This document shows, one piece after another, positions 27,332 through 35,347 of a stretch of 64,000 bases of DNA. The number at the start of each line of letters is the position of its first letter. Within the stretch, counting starts at the first letter, position 1. Source of the stretch: Halococcoides cellulosivorans (GTDB lineage: Archaea; Halobacteriota; Halobacteria; Halobacteriales; Haloarculaceae); the NCBI RefSeq assembly GCF_003058365.1, contig NZ_CP028858.1:2220836-2284835 (forward strand). Reading direction: 5' to 3'. The notes under the pieces were generated by a model. That model was not told the origin of the DNA. It ran no database searches and saw nothing but the letters and a program-made list of their open reading frames with translations. The position numbers and the translations under genes are program-made.

Positions 27332-27916
27332 TCACGCGTCGATCAACGAGTCGAACAGCGCGTCCGCGTCGGCGGGCACGTCGAAGTCGTGGTAGTGCTC
27401 GCCCTTTTCCTTCGAAAGAATGTTGAGCGCCGCGGCGGCCCCGTCGCCGGCGGCGATGACCGCCTGCCACTCCTCGACGCGGACCACCGCACCGGTCGCG
27501 TAGGCGTCCGCGACGGAGGTCTCCATCGTCACGTCCACGTCGACGACGTCCTCGGCGGTCGTTTCACAGCCCAGATCGGTCGCGAGCGAGCGGTCCGCCC
27601 CCGTCGCAAACACGACGTAGTCGGCGGTCTCGGAGCCCTCGGTCGTCTCGACAGAAAAGCCGTCGTCGGTCGTCGTGACGCGCTCGACGGCCGTGCCCTG
27701 GCGACGGTCGACGTCGAAGTCGTCGACCTGATCGCGGAGTGTCTCCATGTACACCGAGCCGTCGATAGACCCGATCCCGGGGTAGTTGAACAGGTGCGCC
27801 TTGTGCATCCAGGTCTCGTCGGTGTCGAAGACCGTCGTTTCGAGTCCGTTCTTGGCGGTGAACAGCGCCGCGCTCAGTCCGGCGGGGCCGCCCCCGACGA
27901 CGATGACGTGTGTCAT
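27332..27916 (-). CDS. Short FAD-dependent oxidoreductase (thioredoxin-reductase-like)
   Basis: 194 residues from ATG 27914-27916. The dinucleotide motif VVGGGPAGLSAALFTAKNG is at the N-terminus and a second FAD motif (TGAVVRVEEWQAVIAAGDGAAAALNI) is near residue 140. The NADPH domain and CxxC of true thioredoxin reductases are absent, so it is about half the normal length. Several haloarchaeal proteins have this single-domain form; the electron donor is unknown. The next gene upstream on the same strand (rhodanese) is 251 bases away. Between them, 27917-28167 contains no gene I can support. Confidence 0.8.
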   Translation of the reverse strand: MTHVIVVGGGPAGLSAALFTAKNGLETTVFDTDETWMHKAHLFNYPGIGSIDGSVYMETLRDQVDDFDVDRRQGTAVERVTTTDDGFSVETTEGSETADYVVFATGADRSLATDLGCETTAEDVVDVDVTMETSVADAYATGAVVRVEEWQAVIAAGDGAAAALNILSKEKGEHYHDFDVPADADALFDSLIDA

Positions 27917-28167
27917 GGAGGGGGCTCTCGCGCCGTGGTGTTAAAGCTACGTCACGGGGCGAGAGGGTGTCGGCACGGGCACGGCGACCCCACCCCCGCG
28001 GACGGTCCAACATCGAGGGTAGATACCGGCCATTTTAGAGCACCGACGATATACAGCCTGACGGTGGCGATGACGAGCAGTTACCCCCACCGAGCCCCGT
28101 GTGACGAGGCCCACTGACCGAGCCACCGTCTTTCGACACAGACGCCCACCAGCGCCCGCTTCACAGG

Positions 28168-28512
28168 TCACTCCGCGTCGACGGCCGTGCCGGTCACCGG
28201 TCCGTCCCAGGCGTCGATCCCGCCGGTGAGGTTGTAGACGTGATCGCCGTCGATACCGCCGTGGGCCGCGAGGAGCCGCGCGCCCTGCTGGCTGGCGATC
28301 CCGTGGGCACAGACCGTCACGATCCGGTCGGGGTCCCGGTCGGCGATCGCGTCGCTGTGCTCTGGAATCGTCCCCAGCGGGACGTTCTCGCTGTCGGGGA
28401 TGTGCCCGCGCTCGAAATCGGCGGACGCGCGCACGTCGACGAGCAGCGTGTCGTGGTCCTCGCGGACCGCGGGGAGGTCGTCCGGATCGATAGCTGCGAC
28501 CATGCGAGACAT
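28168..28512 (-). CDS. Rhodanese-like protein
   Basis: 114 residues from ATG 28510-28512; MVAAID at 28503 is an alternative start. One rhodanese domain: LLVDVRASADFERGHIPDSENVPL, then the active-site loop VTVCAHGIASQQGA with Cys68, and LTGGIDAWDGPVTG at the end. Such single-domain proteins move sulfane sulfur between thiol acceptors or act in redox signalling; the partner here is unknown. It lies between the Nudix gene and the short oxidoreductase on the same strand. Confidence 0.88.
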   Translation of the reverse strand: MSRMVAAIDPDDLPAVREDHDTLLVDVRASADFERGHIPDSENVPLGTIPEHSDAIADRDPDRIVTVCAHGIASQQGARLLAAHGGIDGDHVYNLTGGIDAWDGPVTGTAVDAE

Positions 28513-28578
28513 CGCGGTGGTGGAGACAAACCCGTGGCGGTCGCGGCAGGCAGTCGCGACACGCGACCAGCGGGGGCC

Positions 28579-29106
28579 CTACAGCAGGCCCTCCTCGGCG
28601 GCGAGCAACAGTCCCTCGATCGTGGCGTCGTTGGCGGGATCCGCGCGAGCGCGGTCGAGGGCCTCGTCGATCGGCACCCGGACGATATCGAGGAACTCGT
28701 TGTCGTCGCGGTCGATCTCCACGGGGTGGAGTCCCTCCGCGAAGACGATGGCGCGTTCGTGGCGCAACACGCCCGTCGCCACCCAGAACTGTTCGAGCAG
28801 GGCGAGCCCCGACGGATCGAGACCGGTCTCCTCGCGGAGTTCGCGCGCGGCGGCCTGCGTGTACGATTCGCCGTCTTCGACGATCCCCGCGGGCAGTTCG
28901 AGACAGGACTCGCCGATCACCGGCCGGTACTGCTCGACCATCACCAGATGGTCGCCCGCCCTGGCGACGACGACCACCGCCGGCGGGAGTTCGGCCCAGT
29001 AGTAGCGTTTGGTCGACCCGTCGGGCTGACGAACGCGGTCGTATCCCCCGGTGTACCAGCCAGTCTCGTACTCGACGACGGACTCCTCGACCTCGAATTC
29101 GTCCAT
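28579..29106 (-). CDS. Nudix hydrolase, ADP-ribose pyrophosphatase-like
   Basis: 175 residues from ATG 29104-29106. A Nudix box is complete: Gly of AGIVEDGES, then AAARELREETGLD (about residues 80-102), giving the GX5EX7REUXEEXGU pattern. The preceding MVEQYRPVIGESCLELPAG is typical of the ADP-ribose/NDP-sugar pyrophosphatase subgroup. The enzyme would hydrolyse a nucleoside-diphosphate compound using Mg2+; the exact substrate is not readable. Same strand as the small zinc protein 49 bases upstream. Confidence 0.88.
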   Translation of the reverse strand: MDEFEVEESVVEYETGWYTGGYDRVRQPDGSTKRYYWAELPPAVVVVARAGDHLVMVEQYRPVIGESCLELPAGIVEDGESYTQAAARELREETGLDPSGLALLEQFWVATGVLRHERAIVFAEGLHPVEIDRDDNEFLDIVRVPIDEALDRARADPANDATIEGLLLAAEEGLL

Positions 29107-29155
29107 GCCGGCGCTCGGCCCCTCACACACTCAAGGCTACCGCCAGCGCGGGCGG

Positions 29156-29482
29156 TCACTCGTCGGCGTCGGTCCGTTCGTCGGCGTCGGTCCGTTCGTC
29201 GGCGTCGGACCCGTCGGTCGCGTCGAGCCCCGCCTGGAAGGCGTCACGGGCCTGTTCGGCTCTCCGATCCACGCCCGGCGCGTCCGGTCCGGGATCGATC
29301 GGTTGGACCGACTCCGCGATCCGGTCAGCGAGCGCCGCGGTCGTCAGATCGGGCCAGTCACTCGCGTGAGCGTCCAGCCAGCGCTCGTGGTCGTCGCCCT
29401 CGATACTCGCGGTGATCGCGACGTGATCGGTGAGATGGTCGAGATCGGCCTGCCGATCGCCACAGACCGGGCACTCGTACAT
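29156..29482 (-). CDS. Small haloarchaeal zinc-finger-like protein (DUF5810-like)
   Basis: 108 residues from ATG 29480-29482. The N-terminal MYECPVCGDRQADLDHLTDHVAITA has a Cys pair followed by two His, a C2H2-like metal site. Then HERWLDAHASDWPDL and a helical region. The last 15 residues are an exact DNA triplication of ADERTD (codons GCCGACGAACGGACCGAC). I recall similar haloarchaeal proteins called DUF5810 next to rimI; that name is from memory. Function unknown. It lies 25 bases downstream of rimI. Confidence 0.75.
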   Translation of the reverse strand: MYECPVCGDRQADLDHLTDHVAITASIEGDDHERWLDAHASDWPDLTTAALADRIAESVQPIDPGPDAPGVDRRAEQARDAFQAGLDATDGSDADERTDADERTDADE

Positions 29483-29507
29483 ACGCGCCCATCGGCGCCG
29501 CGGTCTA

Positions 29508-29963
29508 TCAACCTGACCGTCGATGGACGAAGAGCACGGCGTCCTCGCCGTCCTCGTAGTACGCGGCTTCGCGGCCGTGCTCGCGATACCCGACCGCCCG
29601 GTAGCAGGCGATCGCCGCGGCGTTCGAGGGCCGGACTTCGAGGCCGACCACACCTGCGCCCGCGTCGTGAAGCCGCTCGGTCGCCACCCCACAGAGGTGG
29701 CGGCCGACGCCCGCGCCACGGGCCGCCGGCGCGACCGCGAGATCCTTGATGTGTCCGCACGGGCCGTCGGGGCAGGATTCGAGCGTCCCGACGACGAACC
29801 CCTCGATCGCATCGCGACGATCGTAGACCAGAAATCCTGGCGCGTCCACCAGCGCCGCGAACGCCTCCCGTGGCCATGGGGCGTCGAACGAGGCGCGCTC
29901 GATCGCCGCCACGGCGTCGAGATCGCGTCGGCGTGCACCCCGAACGACGGGCGAATCGCTCAC
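29508..29963 (-). CDS. rimI: GNAT acetyltransferase, RimI-like
   Basis: 151 residues from a GTG at 29961-29963 (VSDSPVVRGARRRDL); no ATG is near the GNAT start. The GNAT core has the acetyl-CoA motif VAPAARGAGVGRHL (about residues 80-93), followed by VGLEVRPSNAAAIACYRAVGYRE, which closely matches RimI/Naa10-type N-terminal acetyltransferases. They acetylate the N-termini of ribosomal or other proteins. An AT-rich promoter-like stretch (ATTCAAGTAC, ATAATTGCG) lies at 30050-30080. Confidence 0.85.
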   Translation of the reverse strand: MSDSPVVRGARRRDLDAVAAIERASFDAPWPREAFAALVDAPGFLVYDRRDAIEGFVVGTLESCPDGPCGHIKDLAVAPAARGAGVGRHLCGVATERLHDAGAGVVGLEVRPSNAAAIACYRAVGYREHGREAAYYEDGEDAVLFVHRRSG

Positions 29964-30118
29964 GGCCGCCGTTCGACCCGACGGGATTTGTGCCCGTCGA
30001 CCCGACGGAACGCTGACGGCCCGAAGATATTCGGCCCCGAGTTTCGAATGCGATAATTGCGAACGAACATTCAAGTACAACGACCGATCATATCCAGGTG
30101 CACCCAACCGGGTGCCAT

Positions 30119-30141
30119 CCCCACCCACCCCCCCCCCACCC
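30119..30141 (-). other. G-quadruplex-type G-run on the minus strand
   Basis: The plus strand reads C4 A C3 A C10 A C3, so the minus strand carries four G-tracts separated by single T residues. Beside it at 30102-30117 is a small inverted repeat (GCACCC, AACC, GGGTGC), and a T6 run lies at 30150-30155. The block lies 132 bases beyond the stop of the DUF2892-like gene on the minus strand, and no gene is encoded over it. Confidence 0.55.
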
Positions 30142-30272
30142 TCTTTCCGTTTTTTACCTGAGAAGCGATAGCGCCGAGCGTCCAGTCCCGTCACTGAGCG
30201 TGGCGTTCCATCGATTCGAGCGCCGACTCCGTCACTCAGAGCGTCGCGTCCCGGACGAAAGCAGTGGCGCCG

Positions 30273-30497
30273 TCAGTCGCTGGTGTCGACGCCGATCAGC
30301 GAATAGAGCGCACACGTCTGTGTCACGCCAGTCCCGATCAACACGAGTCCGATCAGTCCGACGACAGCCGCCACGACGAGATCGACCGGCGATCCCAGGC
30401 CGGCGACGCCCATCGCCACGACGACGGCGACGATTACGGCGACGAGGCCGGCGGCGATCCGAACGATGCGATCCGTCTGTCCCACGTTGTGGTTCAT
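30273..30497 (-). CDS. DUF2892-type two-helix membrane protein
   Basis: 74 residues from ATG 30495-30497. MNHNVGQTDRIVRIAAG is the characteristic start of the YgaP-type DUF2892 family. Two membrane segments follow (IAAGLVAVIVAVVVAMGVAG and VDLVVAAVVGLIGLVLIGTG), then TQTCALYSLIGVDTSD. The family often accompanies rhodanese domains; a rhodanese gene is 1.8 kb away. The 300 bases downstream (29964-30272) include the G-run and rimI promoter but no other gene. Confidence 0.88.
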   Translation of the reverse strand: MNHNVGQTDRIVRIAAGLVAVIVAVVVAMGVAGLGSPVDLVVAAVVGLIGLVLIGTGVTQTCALYSLIGVDTSD

Positions 30498-30609
30498 GGT
30501 GTCTCCGGTCGGCAGTGCGTCGGGCACCTACTTAAGATAAGGTGGCGAGATTCGATCGAACGGGGCGAGAACCGATCCGTTCGCGTCCGAGGACTCCCCG
30601 CGGAGTTCG

Positions 30610-32337
30610 TCAGGCCGCCGCCCCGGACTCCGGGGTCCGATCGGCCTCGATGATCGTCGCGAGGCGCTCGGCACTGAGCACCGTCAGTCCGCGCTCGGTC
30701 GCCCGATCGTGGACTGGCGGTGGGATCTCCGGTGCGACGAGAACGCCGACGTCGGCACCCGACGTGGCGTCGGCGGCGTCGGCCAGTCGTGTCACGTCAC
30801 GTGTCGTCGGCGTCCCGTCGTCACCGACCACACAGACGAGAATCCGGATGTCGAACGGGTCGTCCCGCGACGCGATCAGATCGTACGGGTCGTCGTCGCC
30901 CGCGACCGTCGTGGTCGACCAGCCGTTGCGTGTGACAACGTCCGCGAGAAGGTCGGTCAGATCGGCCGAATCGAGAGCGTCGAGTTGGTGGTCGAACCCG
31001 CCCGCCGAGAGTGGTTGGACCTCGGCGCTGGGTTCGGGAACGCCGTCGGGGCTGGCGGTCGACGGGGCGTCGAGCGATTCGAGGCGATCGTCGACGGCCT
31101 CGAACCACGGATCCAGGTCGCTATCCAGGTCGGGATGGAGTTCGCGTGTCACCGCTCGGGCGCGATCGAGATGCGTGCGGGCGTCGTCGTAGTGTGTCCG
31201 GGCGCGGTCGTCGTCGCCCTGGTCCGCATACGCGTCACCGTCGACCAGTCGATCCCACGCGAGGTTGGTCCACGCCTCGTAGATGCCCTCGACGATTTCG
31301 ATGATGCGCTCGCGAATCGCCTCGGGATCACCGTCGAACTGGTCGCCACGGTCGCCCCAACAGACCGACAGTGCATCCCGATACTCCTCTAAGGCCTCTT
31401 CTAAGGCGATCGCTCGGCCCATCCCGTCGAGTTCGAGGGCGTGTTCGTACGCCGATCGAGCGTCCGCGAGTGGTCGCCGGGAGAGATCAGCCAGATCGCG
31501 TTTCACGGTGGCGAGTCGGTCCTCTACCGGTTCGTCCAGCGAGGGTGGCTGAAGATCGGCCGCTCGCTGCAGGGCGTCCCGGGCCGTCGTCATCGCGTCG
31601 TGGGCATCGTGATACGCTCCCGCTTCGATCGCGTCCTGAGCGCGCTCGTGGTGGCGTTCGCCCCGATCGAGATGGACTCGTGTCCGGAGCATCGCCACGT
31701 CGTCCTCCCCGGCGAGTCGTGTCAGCGACTGCATCGCGCCCGGTCCGAGCGATTCCAACCGTGACTGGGCCTGCATGAGCGCCGCTTCGGCGGCGTCGGC
31801 CCGGTCGAGTGCCGCGTCGTACTCAGAGGCGTCGAGGCGGTCGAGCGCGTCGGACATCCGCTCGCGGAACGACTCGATCGCCGTGCGCGCGCCCGACCAC
31901 GCACTCAATGCCCGTTCGAGGTACGCCTCGACACGTTCGAGGTCGCCTTTGAACGGGACCTCCCAGCGCTGAGCGGGCGTGACGAGCACCAACCGCTCCG
32001 AGAAGAAACTCTCCTCGCGCCGGACCGCGACGATCTCGACGTAGGGGACGTTGACGACGCGGTCGTCCGTGCCGTCGGCCCCACCGACGACGAACAGCGT
32101 CCGCACGTCCGTGAGGATCACGACCGTGTTGTGGCCCGCACTCGGCTCGATCTCCTCACAGTCGCCGTCGTCGTCCAGAATCAGTCCGCGCTGCCCGTTC
32201 GTGAGGAGGTACTGTGGCTCCTCGTCCTCACCGAGATACTGGTCGAGAACGCGCCGTGCGCCCTCGATCCCGGCGGCGTCGACTGTGTCGCCGGGATGAC
32301 CCCGACGACCGTCCGCGATTTCGATGATCTCCCCCAT
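30610..32337 (-). CDS. PH-like / helical-repeat / endonuclease-fold protein
   Basis: 575 residues from ATG 32335-32337. The N-terminal 110 residues (QYLLTNGQRGLILDDDGDCEEIE, VVILTDVRTLFVVGG, VNVPYVEIVAVRREESFFSERLVLVTPAQRWEVPF) resemble bacterial PH/GRAM-like domains. The middle (about 140-430) is helical with TPR-like spacing of Ala, Leu and Arg. The C-terminal 120 residues (LTDLLADVVTRNGWSTTTV, IRILVCVVGDDGTPTTRDV, VGVLVAPEIPPPVHDRATERGLTVLSAERL) match restriction-endonuclease-like Mrr-type folds, but the usual D-(E/Q)-x-K residues are not clear. The role is unknown. It has an AT-rich promoter with TACAAAAATAATGCC at 32380-32402. Confidence 0.7.
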   Translation of the reverse strand: MGEIIEIADGRRGHPGDTVDAAGIEGARRVLDQYLGEDEEPQYLLTNGQRGLILDDDGDCEEIEPSAGHNTVVILTDVRTLFVVGGADGTDDRVVNVPYVEIVAVRREESFFSERLVLVTPAQRWEVPFKGDLERVEAYLERALSAWSGARTAIESFRERMSDALDRLDASEYDAALDRADAAEAALMQAQSRLESLGPGAMQSLTRLAGEDDVAMLRTRVHLDRGERHHERAQDAIEAGAYHDAHDAMTTARDALQRAADLQPPSLDEPVEDRLATVKRDLADLSRRPLADARSAYEHALELDGMGRAIALEEALEEYRDALSVCWGDRGDQFDGDPEAIRERIIEIVEGIYEAWTNLAWDRLVDGDAYADQGDDDRARTHYDDARTHLDRARAVTRELHPDLDSDLDPWFEAVDDRLESLDAPSTASPDGVPEPSAEVQPLSAGGFDHQLDALDSADLTDLLADVVTRNGWSTTTVAGDDDPYDLIASRDDPFDIRILVCVVGDDGTPTTRDVTRLADAADATSGADVGVLVAPEIPPPVHDRATERGLTVLSAERLATIIEADRTPESGAAA

Positions 32338-32468
32338 TGATTGGCCCCACCAGGGCTCGGCCGTTGGTACAACAATGAGGCTGCTAGTACAAAAATAATG
32401 CCTATGAAAACAAAGTGATTTTTCTCACGCCACACGGCGTGAATCGATCGCCGTCTACCGATCGGGGG

Positions 32469-33026
32469 CTACCGGCGGAGTTCGAGAACAGTCAATCGTT
32501 CGAACGGAAACGACTGCTCAGCGACCGCCCGAGCGGAAAATCCCGCGTCGGCGGCCCGCTCGCGGACGGCGTCGAGGCCCGTAAGTGTGCTCACGAGCAG
32601 ATACGCCCGTCCGCGCGGGCGGAGCGCGCGCCCCAGATCGTCGAGAAACGGGTCGATCACGCGGCGGCCGTCCGGCCCACCGGAGAGGGCCCGCGCGAGC
32701 CAGTCGTCGCGTTCCTCGTCGGCCGGCGTCGGGAGATAGGGCGGGTTGAACGCGATCACGTCCGCCGCGTCGGTGGCGATCGGATCCAGGAGGTTCGCCC
32801 GCACGATCGGGAGACCGCGATCGTGAGCGCGCCGGCAGGCGTGCGGGTTCAGATCCGTCGTGATCAGGCGGCCGGGACGGTCAGCGACGCTGGCGGCGAC
32901 CTCGCCGCTGCCGGTCCCGACTTCGAGCAGGGTCTCGCCCGCCCGGAGGTGCTCGTCGATGACCTCCGCCAGGAGATGGGAGTCCTCGGCCGGCTCGTAG
33001 ACGTCCGGAAGGTCGTCGGGAACCAT
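32469..33026 (-). CDS. HemK2/Mtq2-type protein glutamine methyltransferase
   Basis: 185 residues from ATG 33024-33026. It has YEPAEDSHLLAEVI, motif I LLEVGTGSGEVAAS and the catalytic NPPY (AFNPPYLPTP). NPPY methyltransferases of this small type modify the glutamine of release-factor GGQ motifs (in archaea aRF1 with Trm112). It is the last gene of the conserved L21e operon; the rsmA stop is 3 bases upstream. The length of about 185 fits the archaeal HemK2 family. Confidence 0.92.
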   Translation of the reverse strand: MVPDDLPDVYEPAEDSHLLAEVIDEHLRAGETLLEVGTGSGEVAASVADRPGRLITTDLNPHACRRAHDRGLPIVRANLLDPIATDAADVIAFNPPYLPTPADEERDDWLARALSGGPDGRRVIDPFLDDLGRALRPRGRAYLLVSTLTGLDAVRERAADAGFSARAVAEQSFPFERLTVLELRR

Positions 33027-33029
33027 CGG

Positions 33030-33869
33030 TCAGGCGAGACGCGCGATCCGGGCGAACGTCTCGGGCGCGAGCGATCCCGGGCGCGCGTCGAGAATCTCCT
33101 CGTCGAGCGCGTCGAGCACGGCCGCGGGGTCGTCGATGCCCGTGATGTGAGTCGTGTTGCGGATCGCGTTGCGCGTCGTCTTCCGGCGCTGCGTGAACAC
33201 GCCCCGCACCACGTCGAAAAACCGGTCGTCGTCCGAAACCTCGTAGGTCGGCGTTCGGGGGTCGAGCCGGACGACCGCGCTCTCGACGGCGGGTTGTGGA
33301 TCGAACGCCGTCGGCGGGACGGGCTCTTCGATCGTCACCGCGGCGTAGTGGCCCGCCGTGACCGACAGCCGGCCGTACTCGTCCTCGCCGGGGCCGGCAG
33401 CCATCCGCTCGGCGAACTCCCGCTGGACGAGGACGACGGCGGGCCGCCCCCGCGGGAGCATCTCGAAGAGGAGTTCACTCGACGGCCCGTAGGGCAGATT
33501 CGACACCGACGCCGTGTATGCGGGCCACTCCGCGTCGAGGGCGTCACCCTCGATCACGGTCAGCCGATCGGCAGCGATCGCGTCGACGAACTCCCGCCGG
33601 AGGAAGGCCGCGAGCTCGGAATCGCGCTCGATCGCGACGACGTGGTCGGCGACTGCGAGCAGGCGATCCGTGAGCGCGCCCGTCCCCGCGCCGATCTCCA
33701 GGACGGTCGTGGTGTCCATCCCGGCCTCGACGGCGTACCCGACGATCCGATCGAGCACGCGGTCGTCGATCAGGAGGTGTTGATCGTCGCGTGGGTCGGG
33801 GTCGAGGCCCGCCCGATCGCGGAGTGCGTCCGGGTCGCGACCGTCGTGGTCGTCGAGTGGATCAGTCAT
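33030..33869 (-). CDS. rsmA: RsmA/KsgA 16S rRNA dimethyladenosine methyltransferase
   Basis: 279 residues from ATG 33867-33869. DQHLLIDDRVLDRIVGYA is the typical RsmA entry helix; motif I is VLEIGAGTGALTDRLL; the catalytic NLPY is at about residue 125 (VSNLPYGPSSELL). The C-terminal FTQRRKTTRNAIRNTTHI belongs to the RNA-contact domain. It dimethylates the two adjacent adenines near the 3' end of 16S rRNA during small-subunit assembly. The start overlaps the stop of the DUF655 gene by 8 bases. Confidence 0.95.
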   Translation of the reverse strand: MTDPLDDHDGRDPDALRDRAGLDPDPRDDQHLLIDDRVLDRIVGYAVEAGMDTTTVLEIGAGTGALTDRLLAVADHVVAIERDSELAAFLRREFVDAIAADRLTVIEGDALDAEWPAYTASVSNLPYGPSSELLFEMLPRGRPAVVLVQREFAERMAAGPGEDEYGRLSVTAGHYAAVTIEEPVPPTAFDPQPAVESAVVRLDPRTPTYEVSDDDRFFDVVRGVFTQRRKTTRNAIRNTTHITGIDDPAAVLDALDEEILDARPGSLAPETFARIARLA

Positions 33870-34428
33870 CGTCGACGAAGATTCGGTATTTGAGATCGTC
33901 TTCGCGGATCTCTTCGAGGATGCGATCGAGGACGACCTCGCGAGGCGTGTGGAGGCCGTCGACCCGCTCGGAGAGGTCCTCGAACGACTCGAACGGACCG
34001 CGTTTGCGCTCGTCGAGGATCGCGTTCCGGAGTTTCTTCCCGATCCCCGGCAGCAGGTTCAGCGCGTGCAGCCGCGTGGTGATCGGCTGGGCCTCGGTGT
34101 AGAAATCGACGAACCGTCGCTCGTCGGTCGCGACGATCTCGTCGATGGCGTACTCCAGTTCGGACTGGGCACCGCTCGGCAGGTCGTCGTATGCGATCTG
34201 GTTGGCTCGCTCGATGACGTCCGCGTACAGCGGAACGCGATCACCGATCGAGACGTCGCCGTCCTCGGAGCACACGCACTCGAACAGTCGAAAGCCCTCG
34301 ACGGTCACCACGTAGGCCAGCGGCTGTTTTTGATACTGCGGGCGGTCGTCCTCGGTGCGACCGTGGGGCAAATGATCCAGTACGACCGCCGTCGGGGACT
34401 CAGAATCCCCCTCACCCGCGCCGTTCAT
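33862..34428 (-). CDS. DUF655 family protein with helix-hairpin-helix
   Basis: 188 residues from ATG 34426-34428. Starts with a short variable segment, then VVLDHLPHGRTEDDRPQYQKQPLAYVV. A helix-hairpin-helix (LHALNLLPGIGKKLRNAILDE, about residues 120-140) suggests nucleic-acid binding. DUF655 is conserved in archaea exactly in this position between rpoF and rsmA. The biochemical role is not established. A promoter-like TTTTAAGTA on the minus strand (34452-34460) lies 24-32 bases before the ATG, so it may also be transcribed on its own. Confidence 0.93.
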   Translation of the reverse strand: MNGAGEGDSESPTAVVLDHLPHGRTEDDRPQYQKQPLAYVVTVEGFRLFECVCSEDGDVSIGDRVPLYADVIERANQIAYDDLPSGAQSELEYAIDEIVATDERRFVDFYTEAQPITTRLHALNLLPGIGKKLRNAILDERKRGPFESFEDLSERVDGLHTPREVVLDRILEEIREDDLKYRIFVDDD

Positions 34429-34536
34429 GACGGTCAGGTACGCAGAGCGGATACTTAAAAGCTCTCTGGTCGGACCGTCGCAGTCCGGCGACGCGAGTCG
34501 CCACGCCGGCCCGACGGTCCGGCCGGACGACGCGCG

Positions 34537-34893
34537 TCAGGCGTACTTCGCGACGACGTTGAGGATCTCGTCGAGTTCGTCGCCGGAGAGCGTGTACCGC
34601 TCCTGGGCGAAGACGGCCCGGAGTTCGTCCCGATCGCGAGGTTTGAGATCGACGATCTTGTGGGCCGTCCGCTCGTCGATCTTCTCGATGTCGTCGAGTT
34701 CCGCGAGGAACTCCTGAGCCTCCTCGGGGTCGAGCGTGGCGAACCGGTTCACGTGCTCGACCGCGCGCGTGAGTTCGTACCGCATCTCGCGGTCCTCGTC
34801 GAGCGCGCGGTCGGTCTCGATGTCACCGAGGATCGTCTTGGCCTCCGCGATGGTGAGGTACTGCTCGTCGACGATCTCGTCGAAGATCGTCAT
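34537..34893 (-). CDS. rpoF: RNA polymerase subunit Rpo4 (RpoF)
   Basis: 118 residues from ATG 34891-34893. Sequence features include [35 protein letters not shown] and [20 protein letters not shown], all typical of archaeal Rpb4. With Rpo7 it forms the polymerase stalk. It overlaps the L21e gene by 4 bases (ATGA). The 108 bases downstream of it, up to the DUF655 start, contain only promoter-like sequence. Confidence 0.96.
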   Translation of the reverse strand: MTIFDEIVDEQYLTIAEAKTILGDIETDRALDEDREMRYELTRAVEHVNRFATLDPEEAQEFLAELDDIEKIDERTAHKIVDLKPRDRDELRAVFAQERYTLSGDELDEILNVVAKYA

Positions 34894-35183
34894 TCGTTCT
34901 GTTGCTGGAGGTGGGCCGGTTTCGCGACGATCGTCTTCGGCGTGTCACCGTCGACGATCTCGACTTTGTACGCCGAGCCCTGCGAGCCGACGACTGTGCC
35001 GGTGTGACCGTTGAATCGCGGGTGGAACCGGCCCTCACTCACGCTCGGGTCGAGTGCGAGGTGGACCGAATCGCCGTCGTCGAACTGCTCGACGACCTGC
35101 TGGGGCGGCGTCGTGCCGCGGTTACGCGAATCGTTCTGGAGTTTGTTGCGCGTCCCCTGGAGCGGACCGTTGGAGTTGGGCAT
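34890..35183 (-). CDS. rpl21e: 50S ribosomal protein L21e
   Basis: 97 residues from ATG 35181-35183. [20 protein letters not shown], followed by [35 protein letters not shown], is a clear eukaryotic/archaeal L21. First gene of the conserved L21e-RpoF-DUF655-RsmA-HemK2 order. It is divergent from the cohesin-bearing surface protein, and 164 bases separate their starts. Confidence 0.97.
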   Translation of the reverse strand: MPNSNGPLQGTRNKLQNDSRNRGTTPPQQVVEQFDDGDSVHLALDPSVSEGRFHPRFNGHTGTVVGSQGSAYKVEIVDGDTPKTIVAKPAHLQQQNE

Positions 35184-35314
35184 AGATACGGACTGTTACC
35201 CCTCTGGCCGTAATAAAACGTGCGTTCCCGTCCCGACGACTGCCCCCACCGTTCGGAAGACGAGACAGAGATCAGACAAGTAGGCCGCCATCCCATTTTC
35301 TATGATGGTCTTCC

Positions 35315-35325
35315 AATAAAAAATA
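35315..35325 (+). promoter_or_regulatory. TATA box of the scaffoldin-like gene
   Basis: AATAAAAAATA lies 23-33 bases before the ATG at 35348, in an AT-rich stretch unlike the surrounding GC-rich DNA. This spacing predicts a leaderless transcript beginning at or near the start codon, as is common in haloarchaea. Confidence 0.6.
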
Positions 35326-35347
35326 GCGACAGGTATGCGAAAAATCT

